Positions 23,301 through 34,700 are shown, counted from the stretch's first letter. The stretch is DNA of 64,000 nucleotides from Carposina sasakii (GCA_014607495.2 CP053150.1:11428495-11492494); one strand, 5' to 3'. The notes: generated by a model from the letters alone, not told the origin. Numbers and translations: made by a program.

Positions 23301-25522
23301 ATTGATGGGTTCAAGTGAGATTTCGTTACATTTTAATCCGTTAATGGATTTCAGTTATGGTCCCAGTACACTTGTAGGTCCACTAAATTTAAACCATCAC
23401 TTTGCAGATTAAAATCACAATCTACTTTAAGCTTATAAAGGTTTAATTATAAAATTCATTCCTAGATATTTTTAAAAGCACTTTGTTTGGTAACTGATAT
23501 GACTTAAGTTAAATCTAATCTTACTTGTAATAAATATGGGAAAGCAGTTGGGATAATTGAATTTAAAGTTTTAACCTGACTTCTTTATGGCGAAGTAATT
23601 AACGAAAAGCGTAGCATTACTCGAAACAGGAAACTTTCGGCTAGGTTGGAATCTTCTTGCGATTTTCACTTTTTTACCTGCAAAGTTAATTAATTTACGA
23701 GGTTCGAGTTGGAAAACTTATCTGCTTATGCAAATAAGAGAAATGTCCCTCTCTATTTCACTCTCAGCTAAATACTTTCACTAAACTTATTCTTTCCTAA
23801 TTTACAAATTACTTTTGAGTAAGAAATAGTAAATAGAAAATCTAATAGGACTTAGTTTTTTCATGCTCATTCCAAAGTTTTTTTATATATTTGTTTTTTT
23901 TTATTGCCTTTATTTTCTCTCTTCCTACCAGGGAAATCATTTTGAGAAATTGGCACGTGAATCTTCTATGCATCACCATGACCATCATCATGGAGCTTAC
24001 CGGGCGCACCCGCACCACCAGCAAGCCGCGTATCGGTCTTACCAAAATTCTTGCATGGACTGTGTGCCAGCAAGTATAATCCACCACGGTACACCCAAGA
24101 ACTGTTACTATCATTGCTTCCATTGACATGTTATTTACCTGTAATTTAAGTCTATATCTACTTTGGCCTGAATAAAATGGCGGCCATATTATAGAAATGT
24201 GTTTTGTTATTGTTTGTGTTTTATTTTTACTTTAATCAGGAAATTTTAGGGTTCAACAAGATAGTACAATGACAGGAGTTCTACAAAATAGCGGCGCGCT
24301 ATGACGGTGACATTAGCGCAAGTAGAGCGATACAATTTGGCACTATTGTATACAGTTGAAGTCTTACAAAAATCCGTCGGTCCTCATGCAGCGCCTCATA
24401 TATATACCTACTTTCATATACCTACTTGACATAGAGAGTATAGCAACCGACCAATATAATAGTAAGCACTTTCTTATTTAAATTTATATTATTACTAGCT
24501 GATCCGGCAAACGTTGTTTTGCCATGTAAAAGGGGTTGATCCTAGAGGGGTGAAAATTCATGGTTCTATGTATTTTTGTATGATGTATCATAAAAAAATA
24601 AAAACAAAAAATTTTGTCAAAAAAATAAAAAAAATTTAGGGGTGGACCACCCTTAACATTTAGGGGAATGAAAAATAGATGTTGTCCGATTCTCTACCCT
24701 AACCGATATGCATGCTAAGATTTACGAAAATCGGTCGAGCCGTTTCGGAGGAGTTTAACTTCTAACACCGTGACACGAGAATTTTATATATTAGATTAAT
24801 AATAATATTAGAGGGTCTTGGTATTTTGTAGGCGATGGGCTGACCACCCGTCACTACTAACCGAACTTGTACATCTCAACTATACCCTCAAAATTGGTCA
24901 GAAGTGGCACCATGTGGTTCTATCGGCCCTTAGTGCTCTGCTTACCCCGAAAGGGATAAAGGCATGATTATATGCATGTATGTATTATAAGAGAAGAGTG
25001 AGGGCAGCAGAAAGATGTAAAACTGAATCCACATCCTATTTCGGTCACATAATGCGGAGAGGAGATGATAGCCTTGAAAAATTGGTCATTATTGGTAATA
25101 CCGAATGAAAGAGATCGCGAGGCCGGTCACCAACACGATGGTCTGACCAAGTGAAAGGGGTCTCATCCCTACCTAGATAATATGAGCGTGATTTGCTTTG
25201 CTTTTACCTCTTTGATCTGTGATAAAATATGTAAGTATCATTTATATATCCATAAACGTTAGTAGAAAAACCGTTTGTTGTTAGCTATTTATTTTTTATT
25301 AGTACCGAAGCACTGATACCCATACAATAAAAATAAAGTTCCCCGTAAAAGTATGCAAGTAGCCGATAAAATTGTAAAGATAACTAACCAATTCTACCTT
25401 ATTACTTCCCTTCTCGGTCCCAATTGTATCGACTATGACAATGATAAGATTTTTTGTTGCAGAACACGCCGCCAAATCCGGTGCGCAATCAAATGGAAAA
25501 AGGAGGATCGGAAGATTTGTAA
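19920..25522 (+). CDS. Gene 1: cysteine-rich protein with an array of alternative terminal exons
   Basis: I do not recognise the family. A 128-codon first exon ends in phase 0 at a gtaagt donor. Downstream are six phase-0 acceptors that each lead to a short reading frame with its own stop: 20553-20792 (79 residues), 20865-21047 (60), 21242-21493 (83), 21916-22056 joined to 22373-22432 (66), 23932-24126 (64) and 25463-25522 (19). Predicted isoforms are about 147-211 residues. The common part has CxxC-type pairs and about 17 Cys, with a Pro/Arg/His-rich centre. No signal peptide or membrane segment is seen, so a cytoplasmic or structural protein is possible. The tails at 20553, 20865 and 21242 share LPxxAxxRxGxQD. 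Seen directly: frames, splice signals and stops. Inferred: that the tails are alternatives of one gene rather than separate genes or dead exons. Transcript data would settle it. Confidence 0.65.
20553..20792 (+). CDS. Gene 1 terminal exon A (79 codons)
   Basis: The acceptor ttggtttcag precedes ERYVPTRHGRLPSTAYKRDG. The tail is Cys-rich (YICCGGSCTSGCC) and ends in a lysine-rich PKKKKDKKLFC before TAA. The motif GRLPSTAYKRDGLQDQ aligns with exons B and C. No AATAAA is visible between this stop and exon B, so transcripts using it may share the downstream poly(A) region. Confidence 0.65.
   Translation, partial: ERYVPTRHGRLPSTAYKRDGLQDQLHGYRGAIQYICCGGSCTSGCCVHTIVEPMRVIYPRITQEVLVVPKKKKDKKLFC
20865..21047 (+). 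CDS. Gene 1 terminal exon B (60 codons)
   Basis: Acceptor aacattggcag, phase 0, reads VNPLPSSALMRNGIQDL, then a CCHH segment, and ends AIPKKPL-stop. The start aligns with exons A and C, and the end resembles exon A (a VVPKKK-like against an AIPKKP-like tail). The polypyrimidine tract is weak. No canonical AATAAA follows; a variant atataaa lies near 21074. Confidence 0.6.
   Translation: MNPLPSSALMRNGIQDLHFLDGGGISYIRQCCHHAIWSDSPIAIPVRAMKKLPAIPKKPL
21242..21493 (+). CDS. Gene 1 terminal exon C (83 codons)
   Basis: Acceptor cgtcggttgcag, phase 0, reads VQKLPVSAFKRNGMQDQEY and continues with four Cys (RCPQ, ECDVC, GCSY) to a LEDILD end. AATAAA lies at 21559-21564, 66 nt past the stop. The frame is also open upstream to an ATG at 21221, so an independent small ORF is a formal alternative. 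The shared motif and phase favour a spliced tail. Confidence 0.6.
   Translation: MQKLPVSAFKRNGMQDQEYSKLLGTANFLQRCPQDVSIECDVCVNEGSKLINPAAVPKYVRSALGCSYLKKQPIPVSLEDILD
21559..21564 (+). terminator. Poly(A) signal for gene 1 exon C
   Basis: Canonical AATAAA 66 nt after the exon C stop codon. Confidence 0.5.
21916..22056 (+). CDS. Gene 1 alternative exon D1 (47 codons)
   Basis: A good acceptor (tttgtttgttccag), phase 0, starts VNQPTVLMRRACEVAV and ends ISKDER at donor gtaagg (phase 0). It starts V-N like exon B. It has no stop of its own and must join a further exon; the nearest in-phase partner is 22373-22432. Confidence 0.6.
22373..22432 (+). CDS. Gene 1 alternative exon D2 (19 codons, terminal)
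   Basis: Acceptor ttaattttcag, phase 0, reads TKVRKPPPELIPTQYPFRS-stop. AATAAA at 22533-22538 lies about 100 nt downstream. Best joined to D1, although direct joining to exon 1 would also keep the frame. Confidence 0.55.
   Translation, partial: TKVRKPPPELIPTQYPFRS
22533..22538 (+). terminator. Poly(A) signal for gene 1 exon D2
   Basis: Canonical AATAAA about 100 nt after the D2 stop. The surrounding sequence is AT-rich, so chance occurrence is possible. Confidence 0.4.
22790..23010. other. GC-richer non-coding patch in gene 1
   Basis: This stretch lies between exons D2 and E and is clearly less AT-rich than its surroundings. It contains no frame with matching splice sites and no repeat seen elsewhere in the window. 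It could be a conserved regulatory element or an old degenerate exon or repeat. The rest of 22433-23931 shows nothing recognisable. Confidence 0.25.
23932..24126 (+). CDS. Gene 1 terminal exon E, histidine-rich (64 codons)
   Basis: A strong pyrimidine tract and acceptor ctcttcctaccag lead in phase 0 to GNHFEKLARESSMHHHDHHH. A His-rich stretch (HPHHQQ) and a CMDC pair follow, ending YYHCFH-stop. AATAAA at 24171-24176 is 45 nt past the stop. Clustered His and Cys could bind metal, which is an inference only. It does not share the LPxxA motif of exons A-C. Confidence 0.6.
   Translation, partial: GNHFEKLARESSMHHHDHHHGAYRAHPHHQQAAYRSYQNSCMDCVPASIIHHGTPKNCYYHCFH
24171..24176 (+). terminator. Poly(A) signal for gene 1 exon E
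   Basis: AATAAA 45 nt after the exon E stop, followed by a T/GT-rich stretch. Confidence 0.6.
24497..24798. repeat. SINE-like repeat ('agctgatccggcaaacgttg')
   Basis: Starts 'ctagctgatccggcaaacg', contains 'gaaaatcggtcgagccgttt' and ends 'cgagaattttatatattag'. These blocks belong to a dispersed lepidopteran-type repeat. It lies in the intron before gene 1 exon F. Confidence 0.6.
24815..24985 (+). repeat. Dispersed 165-bp repeat ('gcgatgggctgaccacc' family)
   Basis: Forward copy, closely similar to 34565-34720 and to the reverse copy at 3984-4160. It is non-coding. Confidence 0.7.
25025..25165 (+). mobile_element. Relic of a LINE reverse transcriptase C-terminal region
   Basis: One frame reads YFGHIMRRGDDSLEKL, then an in-frame stop, then RSRGRSPTRWSDQVK. 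The 'FGHxxRR...RGRPxxRW' arrangement is typical of the region after the RT domain in RTE-like and related LINEs. It is broken and very short, and lies inside gene 1's last intron. Confidence 0.6.
25463..25522 (+). CDS. Gene 1 terminal exon F (19 codons)
   Basis: Acceptor tttttgttgcag in phase 0 reads NTPPNPVRNQMEKGGSEDL-stop. Two AATAAA signals follow at 25521-25526 and 25532-25537, the first overlapping the stop. The exon is short, so chance is harder to exclude. Acceptor, phase and poly(A) signals together support it. Confidence 0.5.
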   Translation, partial: NTPPNPVRNQMEKGGSEDL

Positions 25523-25537
25523 TAAAACCTCAATAAA
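25521..25537 (+). terminator. Tandem poly(A) signals at the gene 1 3' end
   Basis: AATAAA occurs at 25521-25526 and 25532-25537, directly after exon F and about 135 nt before the gene 2 start codon. Confidence 0.6.
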
Positions 25538-25669
25538 CTAGGTTCGCGATAATAAAAGGATTTTGTGTTTCACAATGATGTTTGGGTCATTTGAGGGGTA
25601 GTATTTTAGAGGTCAAATGCGCAGGAGACGCGGGCGGGTCGCGGGGCGAGGGGCTCGGTGACTCACACC
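25538..25669 (+). promoter_or_regulatory. Short intergenic spacer and presumed gene 2 promoter/5' UTR
   Basis: Only 147 bp separate the last gene 1 stop from the gene 2 ATG. Its second half is GC-rich, unlike surrounding intergenic DNA. No TATA box is evident. A possible acceptor (aaatgcgcag, ending 25624) opens a frame that stays in frame with the gene 2 ATG, so an upstream 5' exon or longer N-terminus cannot be excluded. Confidence 0.4.
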
Positions 25670-25757
25670 ATGCGCCGGGCGCTGCCGCTGCTGCTGGTCG
25701 CATGCGCAGCTGCTACTGCGCAGATAGCTTGGACACCTATCTTCCTTGATGGCAGCA
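25670..25757 (+). CDS. Gene 2 exon 1: start codon and signal peptide
   Basis: ATG in a cacaccATGc context. It encodes [18 protein letters not shown], a classic signal peptide with likely cleavage after an Ala/Gln boundary near residue 17-18. The donor gtaagt at 25758 leaves phase 1. Confidence 0.88.
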
Positions 25758-28700
25758 GTAAGTGTATTTGTTTTAATGACATCGTAATGAATGAAATCTA
25801 CGGGAAACGTTTTCATAGTAGTTCGTAGTACATGCTACGGGTAGTAGTGCCTGCGCGGCAATCGACTGCTATTAGTTAGTAGATTTCCAATGCGTTTAGA
25901 AAAAAGCGCCAAAATGTTGGTATAGCGTCATTATGCATTTCTGACGCATGCAAATGCAAATCTCTAGATATTAACTCAAAATCATACGAGTAGCATGACT
26001 AAGGTTTCGTATGAAGTCTACAACTTTAGGATCTTATTACGATCACAATTGCAGGATAAGATAGTTTTTTATCAATCAAACATTACAAGTAGGTACTTTA
26101 TTTGGCCCAGGTCAAGTGGATCTCTGGACGCAGTCGTCGTCGGGCTGCGCCTGCCCCGGCGGGGTGGGGGAGGACTGCGCATGCTGCGTGCGCGACGGGG
26201 CCTGTCCTTGCGGGGACGTCGCGCCCACCCGCTGCGCGCAATGCGGACTCGAGCAGTACTGCGCCAATAGTAAGAGAACTAATCATGTATTTGAGCTGTT
26301 ATTTAAAAGTTCGAGACGTTATTATGATCAGTTGAAAAATAATACGGGCAGTTATTTATTGAATCGCAGGTTGTTAAATTTATACGGCTGTAAAATATAG
26401 ACAGTAAAAAAAACAATTGACTGGTTATTGCGTCTTAAAATGTAGTAGTAATGTAATGTACAGTACTAAATATACGTAAAACGTTAGTGACACTGGAAGT
26501 ACCATACACATTAGTACTTAACTCATTCACTGTCGCTGATTACGTATTTTCATTTTCTTGGTTTTCTAGATGTGCCGTCGACGCATATTTGCGTCCTGGC
26601 ACTAGGCAGTTCAACTGTCGGCATGCTTGAAAAATCTAAATAGATTCTAAATAGAAATCTAAATATAGAAAATAAAAATAATCACGCCATTGTAAATTTT
26701 TCCTGTGTTTTAAGACTAAGTACTTATACTTTTACATATCGTTATGTTTGTGTACAATAAAGAATGAGAATAAAAAGTATGTTAATTGACATGATTGTCT
26801 TATTAAAAGCAATTTGATTGTTTATTTCGAAATTTCAAATTATTATGCTCGATACAAGATACTTTAACTACGAGTAGGTACTATTTGAAATAATTTCTCT
26901 TACTCATGAAAAAAATTCTTATCGTATTGATAAAAAATGATTGTCTAAAAACATATTCAGATTTGATATTAATAACAATATGTAGGTATATGTACCTTCG
27001 AAATTAACAAGTACTTCTATTAACAATACCTATAATATTTCATTTTCAATGTTTCCTTTTGAAGTACTTATTTAATCAAGTACTTTATTTTATTATTTAT
27101 TAAGTTATTACAAATTAAGATTTATTTAATTACAATTAATTACATAATTGTTGCGTAAACTTCTTGGTTTCCATGATTGATAAGTATTTTTGTAGATATT
27201 TAGATTTCACGACTAATATACATTTATCACCCGAGCAATCTTTGGTTGCTCAGGCAGTTATATTATAATTATAACCATTTAAATAAAAGTCTAATTTTGA
27301 ACCTGAGTTTTGAACTAGATGAATTTTGATACATACTCGTGCTCTCCATAGTTACGGATGCATAGTAATTCCATGCGATTTATTTTGTAACAGTTGTCTG
27401 CGTATTTCAAAAAGCGATATATTCGTATTCGCCTAAAACGAATGGATACGATGAGTCACTGCGATTCCGTAACGTTTTTCATGATACCATCGACCTACAA
27501 ATACAGATAGATACATAGCAAGTACATAATACCGCATGAAATGTTCATATTCAATTTTCATACTCAGTAGTATAAAATCCCTGCGTGGGCTTTACTAGAA
27601 ATATCAACTGCATCTACTTTCGTGCATGTCCCAAGAGTCGACTAAGGAACTCGTGCAGGTGATGAACATCTGCACCCGTTATGCTAAGCGTGGCTGTGGG
27701 ATGTCCTTGTTGATTTTGTAGTACAGCCGTGCGTGTATATATTTTTCTTTCTGATACTTTTTGATTTAGAAATGTTAATGTTGACTCGTTTATATGTATA
27801 GTCATTTATTTTATTTCACTGTTGTTTTTTATTGTAAAATATTTAACACATTTTTTATATGGGGCTACCGTGATCGCATACAGTAGTTGTTATTATATTT
27901 ACAGTGTGTACCTAGATACCTAAGTACATAAATCATTGTTTACTTTTTTCTAACTTAAAGTTATAAAACAAAAATAAAGTAAAAGAATAAAGCACAATCA
28001 TATTTGTGGTGTATCCACACTCTAATAGTAGTTTATTTATTGCAGTGTGTAACATAACAATCGACTCTCGCGTCTTGAAGAGCAAGTCGGGGAAGACCTT
28101 TGGGCAAATCAAGTCACCGTCCATGGAGGGCCCGAGCCTGTGCTCCTACTTCCTGCAGCCTGATGCCGGTCAACGTGTCGAGATCCAGATTTACAGGCTC
28201 GTCTCTGTTGGACGATTTAATGGATCTAGGTAACTGATACAACTATAGACCTGTGAAGTGTTGGATGGACTGTATAAGAGAGGATAGGCGTGTGCTGGGA
28301 GTGAGTAATGAGATGACGGATAATAGAGATGGATAGAAGAAAAGTACATATTGCGCCTACCTCAAATGAATGGCAATAGAACAACAAGATATTGAATATT
28401 ACACTAAATAACGTATAGGGACATTATAATAAGTATGCGTGTGTGGGCTACGGGCCATTTCGGCTTTCCTTATAGACTAAGAGATATCTGCTCTTTCGGT
28501 AACAAACAAAGGTTCCAATCGCCGACAAGGTTAAATCTAAATTTGGTAAGTGTAAAGTCCTCTCTTTTATACAGGGTATAACAAAAGGGGTATGTTAAGC
28601 GAAAAGCTAAGTAAATAGCCTACTAAAAGGAACCTTTTTACAAAATATCTATTTTTCTAGATAGTATGGAGAATTCCTAGACAACTCAGGAATATTCATA

Positions 28701-31700
28701 CAATTTTGAAAAATAAACATGTGTTTTCGAGTCTAAAATTTTGGAAATAAATTCTCTTTAGTGGGCTATTTACATAGCTTTTCGCTTAATATACCCTTTT
28801 TGTTACATCCTGTATATATATATATTGGCGACATTATCTAAATTCTCTAATGATGAACGGTGGACATATACTTTAGTTTATGATGGAATAACAGCACCTA
28901 GATTTTTTTAAATTTATGTTTTCAATCCATTATTTTACTTTTATTTCAAATCAAGTTCTAGATTGAGGTTTTAAAATAGTTCTCTAAACAATTTTGTTAT
29001 GTCATGTTTACATGTAGGTACCTATATTGTTTACTAGTGTCTAGAGTGAATCAAATATTTTCATTTTCACAATTGCATAAGGAACTACCTAACCCGAGTT
29101 CCCTGAATTGTGCATAAATATTTACATATGATTTTAGACTGTTTATACATTCAGTCTGGAACACTTGATATATTATGTATAACAGACTACGCGTAGAGCA
29201 CATCCTATATGATTGCTTCAAGGTTCTATCACAGTGGGCTGTGATCAATGTACCGTCAAATTGAATATTTGGGCCGAACCCTCCCGGACAATCGCACAGC
29301 GACGCACACATATGGAAATGTGATTTAATTTACCAATACGTCCGCGCCAAATAGGGTTCAATTGCTGAAACGCGCGTGGAAATAAACGAATTAGAAAGCC
29401 AACTCAATTTAGATACGCAAAGTATAAGGAGTCGTAACGTTTAAATGTTGTTTGGAATTTGTGTGTTGTATCAATGTGTTCCAACTAGATAAAGTCTACA
29501 TTTGTTACCAGCATTAAGCATCGGCCAATCAAGAAGAGTAATAATTGATTTGTCGTGATGGATTGTCAGACAGAAGTTTGCATCTTCACACCTAACCTTA
29601 CCTAGTCTTGTTAGCATCACCAGTTCTTCATAAAATCTAAACTTGATTGTTAAAACTATAATTTTGTATCTCCCTATTTGAATTGCCCGCTCTTTTCTTC
29701 GTCGCCGGACGCGGGCCCCGTGTGCTTTCGCCCCGCCATGCTAGTAGTTGTTGTGCAACCACCGCGACACCGACCTCGCGTCTCGGCAAGTGAATTTTCG
29801 TGTGTGACAAACTGACCTACCCAATAAGAGTGCCCTTACCCTAAAAGTGGACTATAGTGTGAACCTAAACCCTATGATAAATTCCGCGCGGAAGAAGAAA
29901 GAAGAGAAAACACACAGGTAACTCTCTTTGACAGTACTTTTATTTTCCCTTTAACGCGACGCAACTACTAAATCCCTAAACATTTATGAAGATACGTTTT
30001 TAAAAACGTACAATGATCGATATCGTACGTGTTTGTCCCGCCCTAACCTGCTAATGTATTTCGTTCGCTACTTTCGGTAATAAAATACGTAGATTTTAGA
30101 GAAACTGTCATAAAAAATCTCTTCTTCCTTCTAATAGCTGCGTAGGTGGGTGGCTGCAGCTAGGCGGCGCAGGCGCAGTGCGAGGCGCGGGGGGCGCGGA
30201 GGAGACGCGGCTCTGTGGTGCCAACGAGCGGTATACCCCACCGGTGGTGCTGTTCGCGGACCATGGAGCTTCGACTTTAGAATTTAGGCAAGTGTTTTAA
30301 GACAAATTATACTAATTCCTACTAATTTAAAATATTTTTTGTTGAAGTAAGCTAAACAAGAGTTCCTATTAAGTGTAGCGAAAGTGTGCGAATCGTTATA
30401 AATACGATATTTCATAATAACATTTAGGCTATAAATTTCTCGCGCACGCAGTCGCAGGCAGACTTAAGTATTTGTGAATCGTATCTAGATTTTTTATAAC
30501 AGCGCTACCTTCTTTAATGTACTCGTATATCCGTGAGACACCGCCGTAAATAATAGAATTGGCTATATAAAGCAAATCTTTAAAAGGCTTTGCATCCACG
30601 TCGGCTCGAGCATACTGATCTGATTACCACCCCCGCGGTATTTGGCTTTGAGCTTCATAAGGCGCTCTATCTCAAAATCAATGTCATTGAGTTCTCATAG
30701 GCTTTCATATTATCTAGCGGAATAATTAAGATCTATCCTTATGTTGTATATTTGATGTTGTTTTTCTTTGCTTGGTAAGTAAGGCTCAGAATCAGAACGT
30801 AACATTCTAGCTTATAAAATTATAATACTCGTACTTTATTATTATTTATTGTGTGGTCTTTCTTTCTATAATAATAAAATATTTCCTTCTCAAATTGAGT
30901 ATTTTTGATAATTCCAACTATAATCCTAACTAATATTATAAATGCGAAAGTAATTTTGATAGTTTGTAACCACTTCACGCTTTGTTTACTCAAACAATCT
31001 TCTTGAAATTTTTGTATACATATTTGAGAGTGCGGACATTCTGTAGTCCATGCAGATGAAGTCGCGAACAATAGATACTAAAGTATAATATAAAAGTTGT
31101 CTGTTCCGGAAAATTCCAATAGATTTCAGTGTGTAACCACACATTACAGTTTTAAATGAATAAGTGAAGTTTGTGCGATGAATTCGCTTTTCATTTACCT
31201 ATACCTACCGGTTAACTCTTTCAACGCACGTCATACTCATTTGTCGTTAATAACTACTAGCCTAATACTTAATTACATCGGTGCGATCACACTAAATTTT
31301 ACTACATCAAAGGTGGCATATGGCAACGAATCCAACCAAAGTGAACAATAAATTAATCACATTTTCGTACGCCATTAGAATAGCTTTGAAATTCGTATTA
31401 TATACATTATTGGAGTAGAAGGTCTGGCTAGGTTTATCACAATTTGCAGTAGGGACGAAATGCGATCGCATGTATATAACAGAAATAAGGGGAAGTCGGG
31501 AGCCTGGACAAAAGGTCGTCGCAGCGGAACCGGTAATGCCCGAATTGTGGCCGGTTGTTGCCGTTCCGTGGGCAATGCTCGAGCATGGCGGCACTCTGTC
31601 ATGCCCTATTTTACGTGCAATTTGGATCAAATTTATCGCTGTGTTCTCAACGCATTTACTATCCGATATTTTTAGTAACTATTTCTACCATGCAATGCAA

Positions 31701-34700
31701 TTTTTTTCTGGTTTTTATTTTCCTGCAATCGGGCTGTATTTTTACGAAACAACATATTCGTTTTAGGCATTGATCGCAGTTCATGCTACCTTTATATTAA
31801 AACAGTGATAGCTTTGAACTGGGAACAAAAAGAGCTTTCTAACTTGTACAAAAACGTTTTAAACCCTTTATGTTAGAACTCTCACTCATGGAGGAAAGAT
31901 AATAAAATATGCAATGACCTGCTAAAAAGTTTGACATAAAGGTCAACGTGTGACCGTATTTAATGGTCTCATTATTAATTCAGATTCAATTTGCAAATTT
32001 TACGTAATTTTCTAAATTATAGCTTAATTAGGGCAGGCAGGTAAGAAATTCTGTTTAAAATTAATTGTAAGATTTCTTTGTTTAAAGATAATTAAGGTAG
32101 TCAAAAATAGCCAATAGCTATGGAGATTAGATCATAAAGATAAAATATATAAATTGATTTTTAAGATGAAACGTTAGTAAGTTTTCTCAATGTTTTTCGA
32201 TATTTCAGTATGGTTAAATAGTATACAGGGTGTTTGTGACAACCGGGAAAAATATTGATACCATGACTTCAGATCATGATTCTGAGGCGGAAAACACTGA
32301 AAATGTTCGCAGAAAAATTCCAAAATTTAAAAAATACATAGTTTACTTCGTATAATTAGGCCTTAGATAATGACTTAAAAATAAAATTTTAACCAATAGA
32401 TGATTTTTAAAAAAAAGTTGTCCTCAAAAAAGTTCATAAAACTTTTGAACCCTAATGGAGGGTCACTACTGATCCAAAAAAATAGCAATGTGTCACACAA
32501 TAACCAATAAGCCCATTTAATTAGTAACAGGATCGCCCGATACAATTGGCGCGGAGAGCAAAGATAAAGACTGATAATCAAATCAAAAATACATTTCCTG
32601 CGAGTAATAACACTCTCGTATAACTCAACACAATGGTAGGTACTTGTTCAGCATTTCAGTATTTACCCTGTTTAACGATAAAAGTTAATCTGTCTTTAGG
32701 TATATCCAACATGTAAAGAGCATAATACAGCGAAACCAAATAAAATTCAATGGAGAGCCTTAAATTCAGAACCGCTTGTAAATAAGCCTACAATAAGATG
32801 ACGTAAGCGAGTAAGCTTTATGTAAATACTTGAGATGACCTGATGAAAATGGGACCACCTCAGAAGTGAACTCTATCCAACAAAAAAAAATAATTGAAAT
32901 CCGTCTATAATTGACGGAAATATCGGTGAACATACATAAAAAAATATATATTATACATACAGACGAATTGAGAACCTCCTCCTTTTTTTGAAGTCGGTTA
33001 AAAATAGAGTTAGTTTTAAAATGAAAGTCTTATTATTTTGTGTAAGATTGATTTGATTGTTCATGATCAGTAAATTAAGTATTTTGTTCCAAGTAAAATA
33101 TGCACAAAAAAATAAGTTGTCATTAAAACAAAAATCTAATTTGAACGCGGCCAAATGAGCTATTTAAGCACACGTTCGTATCATAATTAAAACTTTTTTA
33201 TTTACTTTAACAGGATTACAGAAACTACAGTACGGTCACAGTTCCTGGCCTTCTTTAGTTTTACCTCGTTGAGCAACACTCAAGGAGTGGGGTTTCATCC
33301 ACGAGGAGGTCTTCGGATACCACACACAGGTATAACACCTAAAGTTTTCTAGACAATCATCACATTACATAAGTCTATCGCAGTCCACTGCTGGACGTAG
33401 GTCTCTCCCAGGGCACTCTACAAGATCGATCTTCCGTTTTCGCCATCCAGTAAGTAACCAGCCTCTAAGTCATCGGTCAATCTAGCCAGAGGCGTTGAAA
33501 CGCTTACCGAGGCGAGGGCGAACCCGCTTCCTAGACAATAACGTATTTAAATGAATCATAGGAAAACGCTTTATAAACGCTATATATACCAGATAAACTA
33601 TTATAATTTATAGGTATATTAAGTTTAGCAGTTGAGAGTCGTGATTGTAGCCCACATACATGGATTATGGCTTCGATCAGGTTTTATTATTTTCTACTTT
33701 CCCGCTCATTCATGCTATATTGCGTGTCATTAGGTAGACTCGTAATTACTATTATAGGTATCGTATTAGTTACCCTGCTAAACTTTTTATATCTTATATA
33801 GCCTTGCATGATTTATGAACAAGCGGTCGCCTACAATTACGCTGAGTAAACTTTAGAGGTCCTGTTTTTCTCGTTCTCGTGGAATTTCCGGAAAAACCGT
33901 TTTTTTATAAGTACCTGCGTCATACAACACAACTTTTTTAAATGTCAGGTATCTAAGCGATTTAGGCAGTGCGATAATCCACCAGTCACTCATTCAAGAT
34001 ATAACATTTTATACTCGTATGTATAGATTTAACAAAGAATTAACTTCACACACAATAATTATCTTCTACTAACGTTCACACATCCGGATGATAATGTTGG
34101 GCCAGCTCGTGAGTAGGGACCATGCAATATTTATTACTTTATTTTCGTAAAAAGGTTCTTCGAAGCAAGTGTGACCGACGTTTGTTGGCGCGACCCTCGT
34201 CACTTCTTGGCTTATTATTAATACTTTACAGGACATTTTATACCCACGTAATATATACCTACGAATGTACCTATTATACGTGAGGTATCTATCTTGTCTT
34301 AATTCTATGATGTTGATAAAATAGACTCATTACAATAAACTTAAGACATTGCAAGGGTTGCCCTTTTTTAAGTATTATGTCCAGTGCATCATTTTAGGCC
34401 TGATTAGGCCCTACATAATTTACACGACGGTCGATAGGTGTAGTAGGTAGTGACCCTGCCTGCGATGCCATAGGTCCTGTTCCGGGATCCATTCGAATCC
34501 CGCTAGATTGATATGATAAATATTGATGTTTGTTTCCGAATCATGGATTAGTCTACACCTTTTCAGAGGCGATGGGCTGACCACCTGTCACTACTAACCG
34601 AACTTGTACATCTCAACTATACCCTCAAAATTGGTCATTAGTGGCACCATATAGTTCTATCGGCCCTTGGTGCTCCTCCTACCCCGTAAGGGATAAAGGC

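Larger units (their letters stand above)
30288..33213 (+). other. Gene 2 intron 4 (GC-AG)
   Basis: This 2.9-kb intron begins GC rather than GT. It contains SINE-like sequence at 30928-31074, a GC-richer patch at about 31460-31640 without splice-compatible coding, and a transposon copy at 32222-32670. Confidence 0.55.

Noticed and set aside
31307..31773. Cluster of overlapping short frames in intron 4
   Set aside because: GC-richer patch keeps several frames open, but none has matching splice phases with gene 2.
34480..34505. Box B-like 'cattcgaatcccg' suggesting a tRNA gene
   Set aside because: No complete cloverleaf around it; the flanks match a SINE copy near 63300.
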